Assembly: GCF_026212465.1 (NCBI RefSeq)
Contig: NC_080049.1
Coordinates: 10,045,052 to 10,109,051, forward strand
Length of the DNA stretch: 64,000 nucleotides
Source: Amaranthus tricolor
Taxonomy: Eukaryota; Streptophyta; Magnoliopsida; Caryophyllales; Amaranthaceae
Direction of reading: 5' to 3'
The notes under the pieces are model-generated. The model ran no database searches. It saw only the letters and a program-made list of their open reading frames with translations, and had not been told where the DNA came from. A program made the translations under genes and the position numbers. Positions within the stretch are counted from its first letter, which is position 1, and each line of letters starts with the position of its first letter. Shown piece after piece: positions 13,185 to 24,600 of this stretch.

Positions 13185-14688
13185 TGTATTTATATATATA
13201 ATTATCAAGTTGACCAAGAGGAAAGGATAAAAGAGCCAAAGGTTATCCCTAGAACTAATTGTTGGCCCTTCAAGTTCTCATAAAAATTTAGCACATAAAT
13301 AAGCCTTGTCGTGACTAAAGGAGCATTTCTTGGAAGAAAATTACAAAAGAGAGTAAGTGAAACTCCTATCAAGACCTTTTACCACAAAAAAAGAAACTCC
13401 TATCAAGACTAAAGTAACAAAAACAACCAGGTGCTTAACAATTTGCAGTACTATTCACTCTATTTTATTCGTCCACTTTGAAAATCATTCCTTTTTGATA
13501 GTATGTACTTCACTCTACCCTTAATTTTCTACTCATTGGTGATTGCTCTCATATTTCTCCTACATTTTTTCATTCTCTTAGCCTTTAATTCCACATTACA
13601 GTAGCTAATGTAACATGGCAAAAAGAAAAGAAATGGAAGTCATATATTAGCATAGGCTGATGATCCAAAGAAAGTGGTCGCGACTAAATTTAAAGAATAA
13701 AGATGTAGGATATAAAACTCTGGACTTCCCTATAATGCCTAAGGCATAATCAAGAAAATTAAAACACGTGAAATATTGAAACGTAGTCAAGAACTTAAAA
13801 ACCTTTCACATGTCCACGATGGATAGATCTTCTTAAACCACATTATCAAGTGGAACACTCCAACAAAAGCAGACTACAAAAAAAACTGAGAACTTGCAGT
13901 TTAGAGCAGCCAAGCAACAATGTTTATACAACAAAATAAACAACGAGAAGAACTGAAAAGAAAACAAAAATGCATTACCAGGACAACAGGCATTAACTTA
14001 TCCACCAGAGCATGAAACACACAAAGTAAACATGTGTGCTTTGCAACATGAAAAAAATAAGAAAACTATCCAACACATGAACAAAAAGCAATGGAGCCGA
14101 GGACAGTCATATAACAAAATGGACAAATTGATATCTACGAAAAATCATTCAGCACCATTAAGCAACATCCAAGCATCAAGGCAAGCACAAGCAGTACACA
14201 TTCTCACGATACAGACGAATAATCAAATGCATGAGTCACGAACTGTAACAGATCATTAGCACCAAATAGAACATTTAACAATATTTAACAAATCAAACCA
14301 GAGCATATCTTATGCATATACAACACAAAGTCAAACATGGCATGACACAATTAAACATAAACCAATTAAGCAATGAAGTCATACCAAGTGACTACCAGCA
14401 GCAATTTACACAGTACGAAAACAATCCAGTAATAAGAGGTCATTCACACACTTATCAGTTAACACAAACAAGTGAAACTCACACATTAAACAAGAACAGC
14501 TGCACATACAGCTTTCCATCTTGATCAGCACACACAAACACACACACGCACTTCAAAGCATCAACACACAGAAATCTTAGTCAGCACAGCAAACAAACTC
14601 CTAAACTACTTCTCTTTGCACTTATTTAACAACAATTCCTAACAAGTACAATGCTACACAGCAAAGCAATCATACAAGAAAAAATACC

Positions 14689-15963
14689 TTAGTAATAAGG
14701 TGGAGCATTAGGGTACCCAGAAACACCACCTGAAGGTGGTACTCTAGGAGCCGGAGACGTCCCGGTGGGTTGGTGTTGCTGACTTGGGTAGCCACCATAA
14801 TGTCCACTATCTGGATATCCTCCACCTGAACTGGGTGGCATCCCATACATTGAACCCCCACGTCCTGCACCCCCTCCAGGTCCTCCTACACCACTTCCCG
14901 CACCACCATATCCCCCATACCCAGTCGAATTCGGTCCACCATATTGAGACCCACCATACCCTCCTCCTCCGTTCATCCCACCACTATAACTTCCACTACC
15001 ACCATACCCACCAGGTCCCTGACTTCCCACAGAAGATGCATACCCTGAGTTCATTGGATTAGGTCCCATTCCACCAGGCCCACCTGGATAGCCACCACCA
15101 TATGACGAATACCCACCGGGTCCACCAGGACCACCATAAGGTCCAGGGGCCGGTCCACCAGGCTGCATCCCCATACTATCACCAACTGGACCTTGCCCCT
15201 GACCCTGCCCCACAAATCCCTTCCCTTTCTTCCCTTCACTAGCCAACTTACAAACCAACTGCCTCCCATCAATATTCTTCGTGGGCTCAATCAACGAAGC
15301 TTGAGCAGCCTCAGGTGTCTTATACACAAACAAAGCAAACCCCTTTGATTTTCCAGTTTGCTTATCAAAACCCAAAGGCCCTTCCTCAATCTCTCCATAA
15401 CTAGAGAAGTGAGATAACAGTCTTTCGGCAGGCATATCTTGAGGAACATTACCAACATAAATCTTCCTTAACGAAGTGTCAGCATTAGGACCACCAACGT
15501 TATTAGTAGGTCCACCAGAAAGCCCAGCAGACGCCAATTGAGCTACAGCAACTCGGCCATCAATCTTCTTACTGGGCTCTTTAAGAGCTAAAATGGCACC
15601 ATCTATATGCTTATATGTAACAAACCCATATCCTTTACTCTTAGAAGTATTCTTATCAAGTATAACAACAGCTTCTTCGAGTTGTCCGAATGAAGCAAAA
15701 ACAGCACGAAGACTCTCTGACGTCGTTTCCCAACCAAGACCACGAATGAATAGCTTTCTTTGAGTAACATCACGGTCGGCAATCGAACGAACAGCTTCAA
15801 GAACGTCGGGATTTGAAAGAACGGTGTTTTTTACGATATCGCGGAGTTGGTCGGTAGAGATAGACTCGATGATTTTGAGAGCATCCTCGGGTGTAAGTTT
15901 AGGAATCGGATCTGTATCAGAAAGTCCATTTTCGTCGAGTTTACGCTTCTTGGTAGGATCCAT
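14689..15963 (-). CDS. UBA2C-like: UBP1-associated protein 2C-like RNA-binding protein (two RRMs, Gly-rich tail)
   Basis: Intact single-exon ORF of 424 aa. The N-terminus is short and basic ([10 protein letters not shown]) and followed by an alpha-helical [14 protein letters not shown] region. RRM1 has RNP2 LFIRGL (71-76) and RNP1 KGYGFVTY (110-117); RRM2 has RNP2 IYVGNV (168-173) and RNP1 KGFALFVY (207-214). From about residue 250 the tail is Gly/Pro/Tyr/Ser-rich, ending APPYY. This order and length fit plant UBA2 proteins (Arabidopsis UBA2C is about 400 aa), nuclear hnRNP-type proteins that bind U-rich RNA and act in stress and senescence responses. The start ATG sits in a good CCTCCATGG context with no upstream in-frame extension needed. 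A GT donor follows the stop by one base. Ordinary host gene, not disrupted. Assignment to the 2C rather than 2A/2B subgroup is less certain. Confidence 0.93.
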   Translation of the reverse strand: MDPTKKRKLDENGLSDTDPIPKLTPEDALKIIESISTDQLRDIVKNTVLSNPDVLEAVRSIADRDVTQRKLFIRGLGWETTSESLRAVFASFGQLEEAVVILDKNTSKSKGYGFVTYKHIDGAILALKEPSKKIDGRVAVAQLASAGLSGGPTNNVGGPNADTSLRKIYVGNVPQDMPAERLLSHFSSYGEIEEGPLGFDKQTGKSKGFALFVYKTPEAAQASLIEPTKNIDGRQLVCKLASEGKKGKGFVGQGQGQGPVGDSMGMQPGGPAPGPYGGPGGPGGYSSYGGGYPGGPGGMGPNPMNSGYASSVGSQGPGGYGGSGSYSGGMNGGGGYGGSQYGGPNSTGYGGYGGAGSGVGGPGGGAGRGGSMYGMPPSSGGGYPDSGHYGGYPSQQHQPTGTSPAPRVPPSGGVSGYPNAPPYY

Positions 15964-16075
15964 GGAGGAGGTAGAAGAGTAAACAAGAAGGCGTGAGGTT
16001 TTTAGGGCAAAATGTATAAACCCTAATTTGGATCTGAATCTGAAATGATAAAATAAAAAGTGAATTTTGGGGATT
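15964..16075 (-). promoter_or_regulatory. 5' leader with telo-box of UBA2C-like gene
   Basis: About 110 nt separate the inferred transcription start from the ATG. The leader contains AAACCCTAA (plus strand 16018-16026), the telo-box found in promoters and leaders of many plant translation and RNA-processing genes. The transcription start is inferred from TATA spacing. Confidence 0.5.
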
Positions 16076-16103
16076 AGAAGTTGTGGATGTGCGGGAGTGG
16101 TTG

Positions 16104-16110
16104 TTTTATA
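16104..16110 (-). promoter_or_regulatory. TATA box of UBA2C-like gene
   Basis: The minus strand reads TATAAAA about 145 nt upstream of the ATG, in a CCTTATAAAACAACC context. It is the only good TATA match near the leader. Confidence 0.6.
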
Positions 16111-16114
16111 AGGT

Positions 16115-18020
16115 TCCGTGTAAACGGTAGTATTTTGGGCCTTGGGCTATGGTTATGCAAAAGATCAGTTGGGTTTGGACTGAAATTTTGAAGAGCTAGT
16201 CTTAGTACTCTTGTGAGACAATCTCATAACAAAAATCTATATGCTAACAACAGTTTTTTTGAGAGACCTTCTCTTTGAGAAACGGTTTTTAGAGGCCAAT
16301 CTGTTATTGATTGATTGAAAAATATATTTATAATTGAAAGTTAATCACATGTTTAAAATAATTGTTTTCTTCCTCCTTCATGCACATTATGTATAATTTT
16401 AAATCGAAAAACAACATTATAGTGTTATTCAACCATACAGACATACAGCTATCCTCTCAACTATCAATATTTAATCAAATCATCAAAAAAATTAAAACAT
16501 ATCGTTAAAATAAGATTATAATTGAAGATTAAAAAAATTTTTAGTTGGTATTTTAACTTACGAAGTTGATATTTTATCACTAAAAGTAGGCATTAGTGTA
16601 ACCTGGTGGAGTAATTATCAATGAATTTCGAGTAGGCATTTTTATCACTAGAAGGAGGTATGTTAGTGAGTCTTAGTAGTTATTTTTACTGGTAGAAGTA
16701 GGTAGAATAATGCTTCACCGATATATGTTTGGGATATGTCATGTATGTATTTGAGGTATGTTAAATAGGACTTTAGGGTATATCCAGTTGGAATTTGAGA
16801 TATATCAAGTACGTATTTGGGGCATACCAAGTAGGTATTTAAAGTATACAAGTAGGTATTCTCATGCTTATAAGTCAGAAAAATTTCCCTAAACTTATAG
16901 GTGTGCTGAAAGTGCATTTCCCCACGCTTATAAGCGTGGCTAAACATAAATTTAACCACGCTTCATGAGTGTAGGAAAAATTTCCCCACACAATTTTTGC
17001 CCATACTTATTTTAGCGTGGGCATTAGGCTGCACTTTTTTTTTTTGTGATGGGTAATAGGCATTGACCTATTGATTTGCTGCTATGTGTTGTTGCATGTG
17101 TTGTCTGTACAAGTCAAAAAGAAGCACTTGATGAATGTGTAGTTCCAAGTTTTTAGTTTACAGCTTATGAATGTTTAATTCCAAGATATCAACTCACAAT
17201 TGACGAATGTCTAAGTTACTTTTTTCAAGCATCTTCCTCCGTTTCTTAATAAATAAAATCAATATTCGAATAAAATATACTATTGAAGAAATGACTTGAG
17301 ACACGTGATATGTTGTCATTAAATATTTTCTCACTTTTTTTCTATTATTGACAGGAAAACTTTTGATATATAACTTGATATTTAGGAAAATAATTGACTC
17401 ATTAAAACATGTAATATTTGTTAATTTACTATAACTATATGTGATGATGTATTGAAATATTATATTTCCTTATATAAACCAAAAAAATAATATATATGTA
17501 AACTTTTATTTTAACTTAGATAATAAATCATCATCATATAATGAATAAGCTAACTAATTTGGCTATTTTTTCAACTAAATCCTCCCACCTTATCTATCAT
17601 AGTTGAAGACTTTGAAATTTTATTTGTCTCAATTATCAATAATTACTATGAGTATATATTTTAATATTATTGTATAAAAATTATTTATCACTTTGATAAT
17701 GATAATATCATAACAAATACAAATATTTAAAAATTAAGTTTATGTTGTAAATGAATTAATTTTATAAAATAATATCATTATTCATATCAGTATATATCTA
17801 TAGCATCCGTGATTCATATGGAAATTTATCTAGTTAATGGATAATATCAGTATTTTTAAATCATCATGAATTCTTGTCAATTCTGTTAATATATTTTTTG
17901 ATGAAAGCCTAAATTCAAGATTTTAGTTCACAATTGACGAATATTTTTTGCTTTTATGAAAACCAAGTGCATCTAATATTAAGATGTATTATAATAATAC
18001 ATTTCTAAAATACTTATAAT
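16115..18020. repeat. AT-rich intergenic DNA with degenerate repeats
   Basis: No gene. Around 16660-16870 a drifting ~27-bp unit (GTAGGTATTTGAGGTAT-like) repeats. At 16860-17000 the motif CACGCTTATAAGCGTGG and variants recur, ending in a T12 run and GTGATGGG near 17050; this may be one end of a small DNA transposon whose partner end I could not find. The remainder is simple AT-rich sequence. Confidence 0.4.
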
Positions 18021-18025
18021 CATTA

Positions 18026-18254
18026 CTCCCTTTGTTTCTATGAGTTTGTTAACATTCTTACTTTGGTCTAATTTTTTATTTTTGCAATATGTTCTATTTG
18101 GGTAATTTTCTCACTACTTTATTTAATTTTTATCCACATATTTTTTTTTATTTTTTCATGATCTTAATTATATCGACACGATTTCAATGTCCCACCACTT
18201 TCTTATTTGTTGTGTCATTTGCTATTTTTTAGAATCTCATAAGAATTGGTGGAG
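18026..18254. mobile_element. Stowaway-like MITE, degraded
   Basis: The left end CTCCCTTTGTTTCTATGAG and right end CTCATAAGAATTGGTGGAG are imperfect inverted copies. TA precedes the left end. Length about 229 bp, no ORF. Confidence 0.6.
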
Positions 18255-19246
18255 TTAATAGAGGTTGGTTTCTTAGGTCGTTGTTAATTGATTAGGTTCT
18301 TTCTATGTAATAATTTATACACCTTAAATAACTCTCAATGTTTAGTATTAATAGTAAGGGGTCGATCCATAGGAAAATGACTTTATGTTAATTACTTTTG
18401 ATGTCAATGAAGATTTTAATTCTTTTTTTGTTTGATGAATTTCCAAGAACAATGATTAAATTCAAATTATAAAGCTAAGGACTAGAGTTTGGAATAACTC
18501 CTTGAATTACTAAAGGAATGGGTTGAAAATATGTTTTTAACCAAGTTTTATCATGCGAAAAGTGTTTCCATACTAGTACCACTATTTTCGTATAGGCACT
18601 ATATAGTTCCTAATATGATTAAGGAAATTCGACTTTCGAACGTAAAACTCAACTATACTACATAGTATTAACATTCTATTATATGCACATGACTTTCAAT
18701 TTATATTGAAACAAGAAATAACTCATAATGCTCACATTTTTAAAGATTGATTCCTAAATTTGACTTACACACAAGATAGTTCTCTTCAATTCCCATATGC
18801 ATGAGAAAGTTTGCTCAAAAGCACAAGGAAAGATAGATTCATCCCCTACAATTTTAGTGTGGACTTCTGTATACTCAAATTTGAAATCTCAACGCTCTCT
18901 ATAAAATTTTTCAAGATGCACAAGCACAGGTTAAAATTAATAGAGTTTGATTTAGAGAAATAAAAGGGTTGAAAAAAGTTTAATTATCAGAAAATATCTC
19001 ATTAGACAGACATGTTGAAAAAACAAAAGTAATTTTTTTTTTCAAAATGTATATGAAAAATACATTTTCTTTTTCAAAAAGTATCTACTATCATAATCCA
19101 TACAAATGTATTCATACCCATCCAATCTAATCCCATTTTGACTTTCATTAAAAAGAACTTAATTAGTGATATTATTTTCAATCTAAAAAATTGTTCATCT
19201 AATCTCTTTGTTTTCATTCCTTACACCAATCTCATCATATGACATT
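18255..19246. other. AT-rich intergenic stretch, nothing recognised
   Basis: No ORF with a recognisable domain and no clear terminal repeats. The sequence is AT-rich and non-repetitive to the eye. Confidence 0.4.
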
Positions 19247-19256
19247 GTTCAAATAA

Positions 19257-19765
19257 GAAAATTTGAAAAAAATAAGATAAATAAACAACTTAATTCTAAA
19301 AATAAGGTTCGTGAAAACTTATTTCCCAAAATAAGCGTCCGTACATCCAAGCCTAGCCTTGGGATAAGTCGCTGTTAGTAACAGCGAAAGAGGAAAAAAA
19401 AAAAAAGAAAAATAAAAACCCCAAAGTCGCTGTTAGTAACAGCGAATGAGAAAAAAAAAAATTAAAACCCCAAAGTCGCTGTTAGTAACAGCGACTTTAA
19501 GGTTAACTAATAACTTCTTAATCTCGTAGGTTGGAATGAGGAAGTAACTGAGAACTGAAAACTTAAAAAACATTAAGTCGCTGTTACTAACAGCGACTTT
19601 GGGGTTTTTATTTTTCTTTTTTTTTTTTCCTCTTTCGCTGTTACTAACAGCGACTTATCCAAACCAGTGATTTAGATGTACGGACGCTTATTTTGAGAAA
19701 TAAGTTTTCACGGATCTTATTTTGGGACATAAGTTGTTAAAATGTCTTATTTTTTTCAAATCCTC
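19257..19765. mobile_element. Mutator-like MITE with 10-bp target duplication and internal 19-bp palindromes
   Basis: The target duplication GTTCAAATAA stands at 19247-19256 and 19766-19775. Terminal inverted repeats exceed 100 bp: they include ATTTGAAAAAAATAAG at the ends, then GTGAAAACTTATTTC and AATAAGCGTCCGTACATC in from the ends. A 9-10 bp duplication with long inverted repeats is the Mutator signature. The interior carries five copies of the self-palindrome TCGCTGTTAGTAACAGCGA (three left of centre, two right in the TTACTAAC form) with ACCCCAAAG and A-rich spacers. No coding capacity. Confidence 0.9.
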
Positions 19766-19775
19766 GTTCAAATAA

Positions 19776-20066
19776 ATTGTCATATTGGTAGTTGGTATGG
19801 TCATGTTGCGTACCCATTTTTTTATGGGTTAGAATGTATACTCCAAATTAATTAGTTAACAGGAATTACAACGAAAATCTAAGCAACTCGTATAAGTTTT
19901 ACAATGAAAATTTTTGCTAATCCCACTAAACCTGTGCAATAAGGCAGATAAATGCCAGGTGGGCTTAAATATAAGGGTCGGATCAGACCGAGCTTAACTA
20001 AATATTAAACAGGTTTGAATGGGCCGGTCTCTCTTGGCCCACACAAGCCGAATTCGACCCGATTAT
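19776..20066. mobile_element. Fragment of a hAT-like GC-rich element, cut by the fold-back element
   Basis: From about 19950 to 20066 the sequence has GGGTCGGATCAGACCGAGC, GGGCCGGTCTC and CCGAATTCGACCCGA, the composition of the hAT-like elements elsewhere in this window. It stops where the fold-back element begins. No terminus was identified. Confidence 0.4.
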
Positions 20067-20075
20067 AATTTTTAT

Positions 20076-20610
20076 GGGAAGTTTTACGTGGTAAAACTGA
20101 GGTTTGGGTTTTTCATGTGATAACCAAAATTTTAAAAAAATCTACGCGGTAACCCTAAGGTTTACCAAATTGTTTCACCGTGACTTTTTTGCACATAAAA
20201 CGTTAGCAAACGTAAATTTTGAAACTTCAAGAATTAAGACTGATGTACACCTATTTATGCGATTCATCATTTCAAATGCCATCAGTTTCAACATTTTCCC
20301 CTAAAACATAACCCTAATTCTACCATCTTTGGATTTGGGGGAAAAGATATGAATAGGATGAAAGATGGTAGAGTTAGGGTTTATGTTTTGGTAAAAAGGT
20401 TGAAACTGATAACATTTGAAAGAGTGAGTCGCATAAATAGACGTGCATCAGTCTTAAAGCTTCGAAATTAATGTTTGCTAACATGTAATGTGTAAAAAGG
20501 TCATGGTGGAACAATATAGTAAACCTTATGGTTACCACGTGGATTTTGTAAAAGTTTTGGTTACTACATGGAAAACCCAAAACCTCAGGGTTACCACGTA
20601 GAATTTCCCT
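20076..20610. mobile_element. Fold-back (long inverted repeat) element, possible Mutator-like MITE
   Basis: Two arms of roughly 250 bp face each other around a short centre near 20330-20350. The left end is GGGAAGTTTTACGTGGTAA and the right end TTACCACGTAGAATTTCCC. Matching internal blocks include TAACCAAAATTTT / AAAGTTTTGGTTAC, AACCCTAAGGTTTACCA / TAAACCTTATGGTTACCA and AGACTGATG / CATCAGTCT. Flanks AATTTTTAT (20067-20075) and AATTTTTTT (20611-20619) agree at 8 of 9 bases, suggesting a 9-bp target duplication. No coding capacity. Confidence 0.8.
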
Positions 20611-20619
20611 AATTTTTTT

Positions 20620-21640
20620 CATCAAAATCTCCAGACAATTCTTTACTAAGACCGTCTCACCGTGAGACGACTTAATATGAACTGGCCTAATTTTTAATTT
20701 CTTAAATTTTAATGAAAAAATTGTTTTTGTTTAGTTAACTGCTATGTAAGTTGCTTGTATGGACCCGTTTTATAGTGAGATAGTTTCATACAAGACTTGC
20801 TGAAATTTCCATCGAAATAAACATGTTAGATTGGATAAAATGTATTATAACACAATGGGAGCTATAAACTGACCCACAAACCAAACAAGTCTTTTTCTGC
20901 TTATTCTGATTTTAAAAATAAAAAAAAAAGAAGCTTTTTCTTAAACTTCATGCTCGTCTCCAAATTGAATACTTCACATATCTTAGAAGAAACAATGATC
21001 AGGAATTATAATATCCGCTCTTTTCCCAAATCAAAACATATACCCAAAAGAGCATCAGGAATTCTACCCAAAATTATTACCAAGTTTCCCATTGACAAAG
21101 TGTTTTTCATCCTTTCAAGTTTCATCAAACTGTTTTGCCTTTTCTTTGGGGGGGGGGGGGGGGGGGGAATGAATGGGCAAATGGGATATATAATTATATA
21201 TAACACAAAAGAAAATAAGGAGGGTTTTACTCATAAAAGAATTTGTCAAAAATACAAAAACAGAACAGTGTCACATGATTCGCTAATCTTCTGGCGAACC
21301 ATAAATTGAAAAAAGTGAATTATAGTCTGTTTTGGGCTATTCTTGGACAATTTTGAGCGAATCACGAATTCAAAAAGCGAATTAGCTAGCGAATTATGTT
21401 ACACTGAATCAAATTAAAAGTGGTAACAAAATTGTATGAGTGAAAAATTATGTCTATAAAAATGATATTTGATTTGATACAACATACAATACAAGGAATG
21501 ATACATTTTCAAGTATGAATTATGTAAGAAAAAGCATCACTCTATCGTCTATCGCTTTTTTACATTTAGATCTTCAAAGAACACATTTTCACTCTTATAT
21601 CTACAGCAGACAAGAATGGATTGGGAGAGGCGGCACTAGG
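20620..21640. other. Intergenic DNA with GACCGTCTCA palindrome and a 20-bp G run
   Basis: AAGACCGTCTCACCGTGAGACGA at 20648-20670 contains an inverted repeat of a type widespread in some plant genomes, with a possible partner near 20780 (TAGTGAGATAGTTTC). A homopolymer of about 20 G lies at 21148-21167. No gene. Confidence 0.45.
21148..21167 (+). repeat. Poly-G run (20 G)
   Basis: Uninterrupted G run directly followed by AATGAATGGG. Able in principle to form a G-quadruplex; its exact length is also error-prone in sequencing. Confidence 0.9.
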
Positions 21641-21687
21641 CAAAACAAGCGAGGGAAAGTGTGAACGCCAAAATCTACCTGTTATTT

Positions 21688-24600
21688 TCAGTCACTCCGG
21701 GCACTTATGGATGTGAACGTTATTGTAGCAAAAGAGGAATTTGTCTGTTCCGATGGCAAAGACGAGGCGCCAGAGCTGGGGGAGAACAAGGATGATGTGT
21801 TTCTGTCGGCATGTTCTTTTGGTTTCGTATCAGTAAACTCTGAAAGCAGCCCCGGCCTTGTTATGCTCATTTCAGCAACATCTACCTCTCCCTGAAGCAT
21901 CTTAACCACAGTGGACATCATTGGTCGTCGTTTTGGTATTTCTTGTGTGCAAAGAAGAGCGATCTTGAAAAATCTACTGGTCTCCTCGATATCGATGTCT
22001 TCTCTAAATGCTTCATCTACCAACTCCATAAGCGACTTATTCTCAAACATATTCCATGCCTGCATCAAATTTAATCTAATGAGTTATACTCTTGAATTAA
22101 CACGGAATCCTTATAACCAAGTTATAAACCATCAGTACAAAAAAACTTGTTTATAACCAAGTATACTGACACTAGTTCTAAAGGGGGTGCACGAGTTTTG
22201 AAACTTTTAGATATTTACAAACCTATCACGAAGAGCATGTACCCCCGTCCCAACGTTGTAGATATTTACTCAATGCCATCGAAATTTATACCCGAAAGAT
22301 TGAATATATATCCTCATTTTTGGTTTTCACCACTTAAGTGGTTTTCACGGCATCCTTTTTGTGCTGCCTCTTACACAAAATATAAGTCATTGTCGCTAAT
22401 TTCTTTTGATTCTAAGTCTCGAAAATATCAGCGTATCAGTGCAACATCAAATCACAGAATCCAATTAGCAATGTATTTCACTCAGAGTTACAATATCACA
22501 CTCATTACTAAATTTCAATTTGTGCAATGTAAACTACATTCAACTAGATTTTCAATACTTCATCCGTCCCATCTTAGTTCTAAGTAAACTTTTCTTGTCC
22601 CTTCATCCCAAATTAGTTCTAACACTGCCCTTTTCCCTCCGACGTATTTCCACATTAGTTCGAACTATTTTATTTTGGCATGGACCTAGTAATTTATTAC
22701 AATTTTTTCTTTTGTTCTTAGACCCACTCATTTTCCATTTTCTATCCCCTTTGGCCCATGAATATAATACATGCAAAAACTATCCCAATATTATCTCTTT
22801 TCTTGATAAAACAATTTATAACCACAAAACATTTCATCTAAAATTTGTGGAACCCCACATATTAAAACTATTTTGAGATGGAATGAGCATGTGTAAATGA
22901 AATGTTTTGGTCACAACTCACAAGTATATTTTAGGATGGAGCATAAGACACTAACAAAGTCTAAGCCTAGATTGTAAGGGAAATATATAAAATTCATTGG
23001 GATAGAATTCAGACAGGCAAGCATACACGCACAACAGTAAAATATATGATTTGCCAAAATTCATTACCCTTTGAAGAAGATGTTGCTCTCCAGGAGGCAG
23101 CCGCCTATTCCTGTTGCATCTACCACAGACAATTTCCAAAAGAAGTACGCCAAAACTATAAGTATCCGCTTTCCTTGTCAACTGACCTCGGAGTGCATAT
23201 TCAGGCGCCAAATACCCTCTGCGTGTAAGTCACTTTATCAAGACACACAGCAAAGAAATATAACAAAATTTCAATAAACATAAACTACAGACACAATAAC
23301 TAATCTACTTCATTATCATTAACTAATCTCTTATTGTATATATTTTTCTATTTTCTGAACACAGAATTAAGAAAAAGAACGTCCAATGACTTTGGAATAG
23401 AGATCGCCAACATGTCTCAATAGTTCAATAGTTCAGAAGACTAAGGGCTTCTTAGAGATAGCCAAAAAATAATAAAAGGAAAATTCATTTGAATTGGGTT
23501 GAGATGGGAGGGTGAAGGTGACAATAGGAGATGCACAATTTAAGAATGTTACTAAGTCTAGAACAAATGATGTATCTAGTACTCCACATGAAAACAGGAG
23601 TCATAACTCACAATGTCCCTGCAACCCGTGTGCTAACATGTGTCATGTTAGCTGGTATAAGTTTTGCAAGACCAAAATCTGAAATCTTGGCTGTAAAATC
23701 TCTGTCAAGGAGGATATTGCTTGCTTTAATATCTCTATGCACAATATGAGGTCGGACTTCTTCATGAAGAAACGCAAGCCCCTTAGCAATGCCAATGCAT
23801 ATATTTCTTCTAGTTTTCCAGTTGAAATCAATCATGTTCTGGTTTTGACCTAAAACTCAATAAACCTTTATCAAAAATCATGCAAAAGAAGGTATTAATT
23901 GTGTTTTTACATCAGTTATAGAACAGAAAATTACCGAGTAAAGATTGAGAAAGGCTGTTATTTTCAAGATATCCAGAGACCAAAATTCTATTATTCCCTT
24001 CGACACAACAACCTACAATCTTTACCAAATTTTCATGCTCTACATCCGCAAGGACCTTTAATTCTGTAACGAATTCTCTTAAGCCTTGCCTTGATTCAGG
24101 TGAAAGCACCTTCACTGCGACCATCGTTCCATCTCTGAGCTTGCCCTGGCCACAAACCAGAGTTCATCTACAACATCAGTACTATAGAAAAGGAAAGTAA
24201 AGGCTCAGATATCAAGATTTCTTAACTTTCAATAGCATAATAGGCCATAACACAACATGATATATAATTTATCAACCATTTAGAAATGTATTCATATCAT
24301 GGCATAGGCAATTCCAATTTATTATTGAAAGATAATAGATTTGCTAGTATTAAAGCAAATTTTCATTACACATATAAAAGTTTCTTGAATCATATTTTAA
24401 TCTTTATCGCTAGTTTTTTCTATAGCTAGAAACAAACTTGATACAAAAAGTTAATATTTTATAAAATCAAGTTAGCACTGTCATTATTAAAATTGGAAAA
24501 ATTTTCCTAAATAATCCCACCTGTTGCTCATCTGCTGTGAACAATCTCTACTATTGATTATTTCTAATAATCCAATCTTCAAATATATTTTGCGTACAAC

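Larger units (their letters stand above)
11750..14687 (-). other. Putative 3'-UTR intron of the UBA2C-like gene
   Basis: The stretch starts (minus strand) with GGTATTTTTT one base after the TAA stop and ends with TTCAG at 11750. It is AT-rich and holds a Stowaway-like MITE (12166-12426) and a TA microsatellite (13109-13181). The short plus-strand ORFs here show no domain. If the intron is real it is about 2.9 kb, and a stop codon more than 50 nt upstream of an exon junction is avoided because the junction is immediately after the stop. Confidence 0.35.

Noticed and set aside
13026..13283. Tyr-Ile-containing ORFs on both strands
   Set aside because: Same cause: a TA run with short flanks.
14784..15290. 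His/Pro-rich and Trp/Gly-rich ORFs overlapping the UBA2C-like gene
   Set aside because: Shadow frames of the Gly-rich coding region on either strand.
19385..19650. CRISPR-like regular repeats (19-bp palindromes with spacers)
   Set aside because: Plant nuclear context, only five copies in mirrored arrangement inside long inverted repeats with a target duplication: a MITE, not a CRISPR array.
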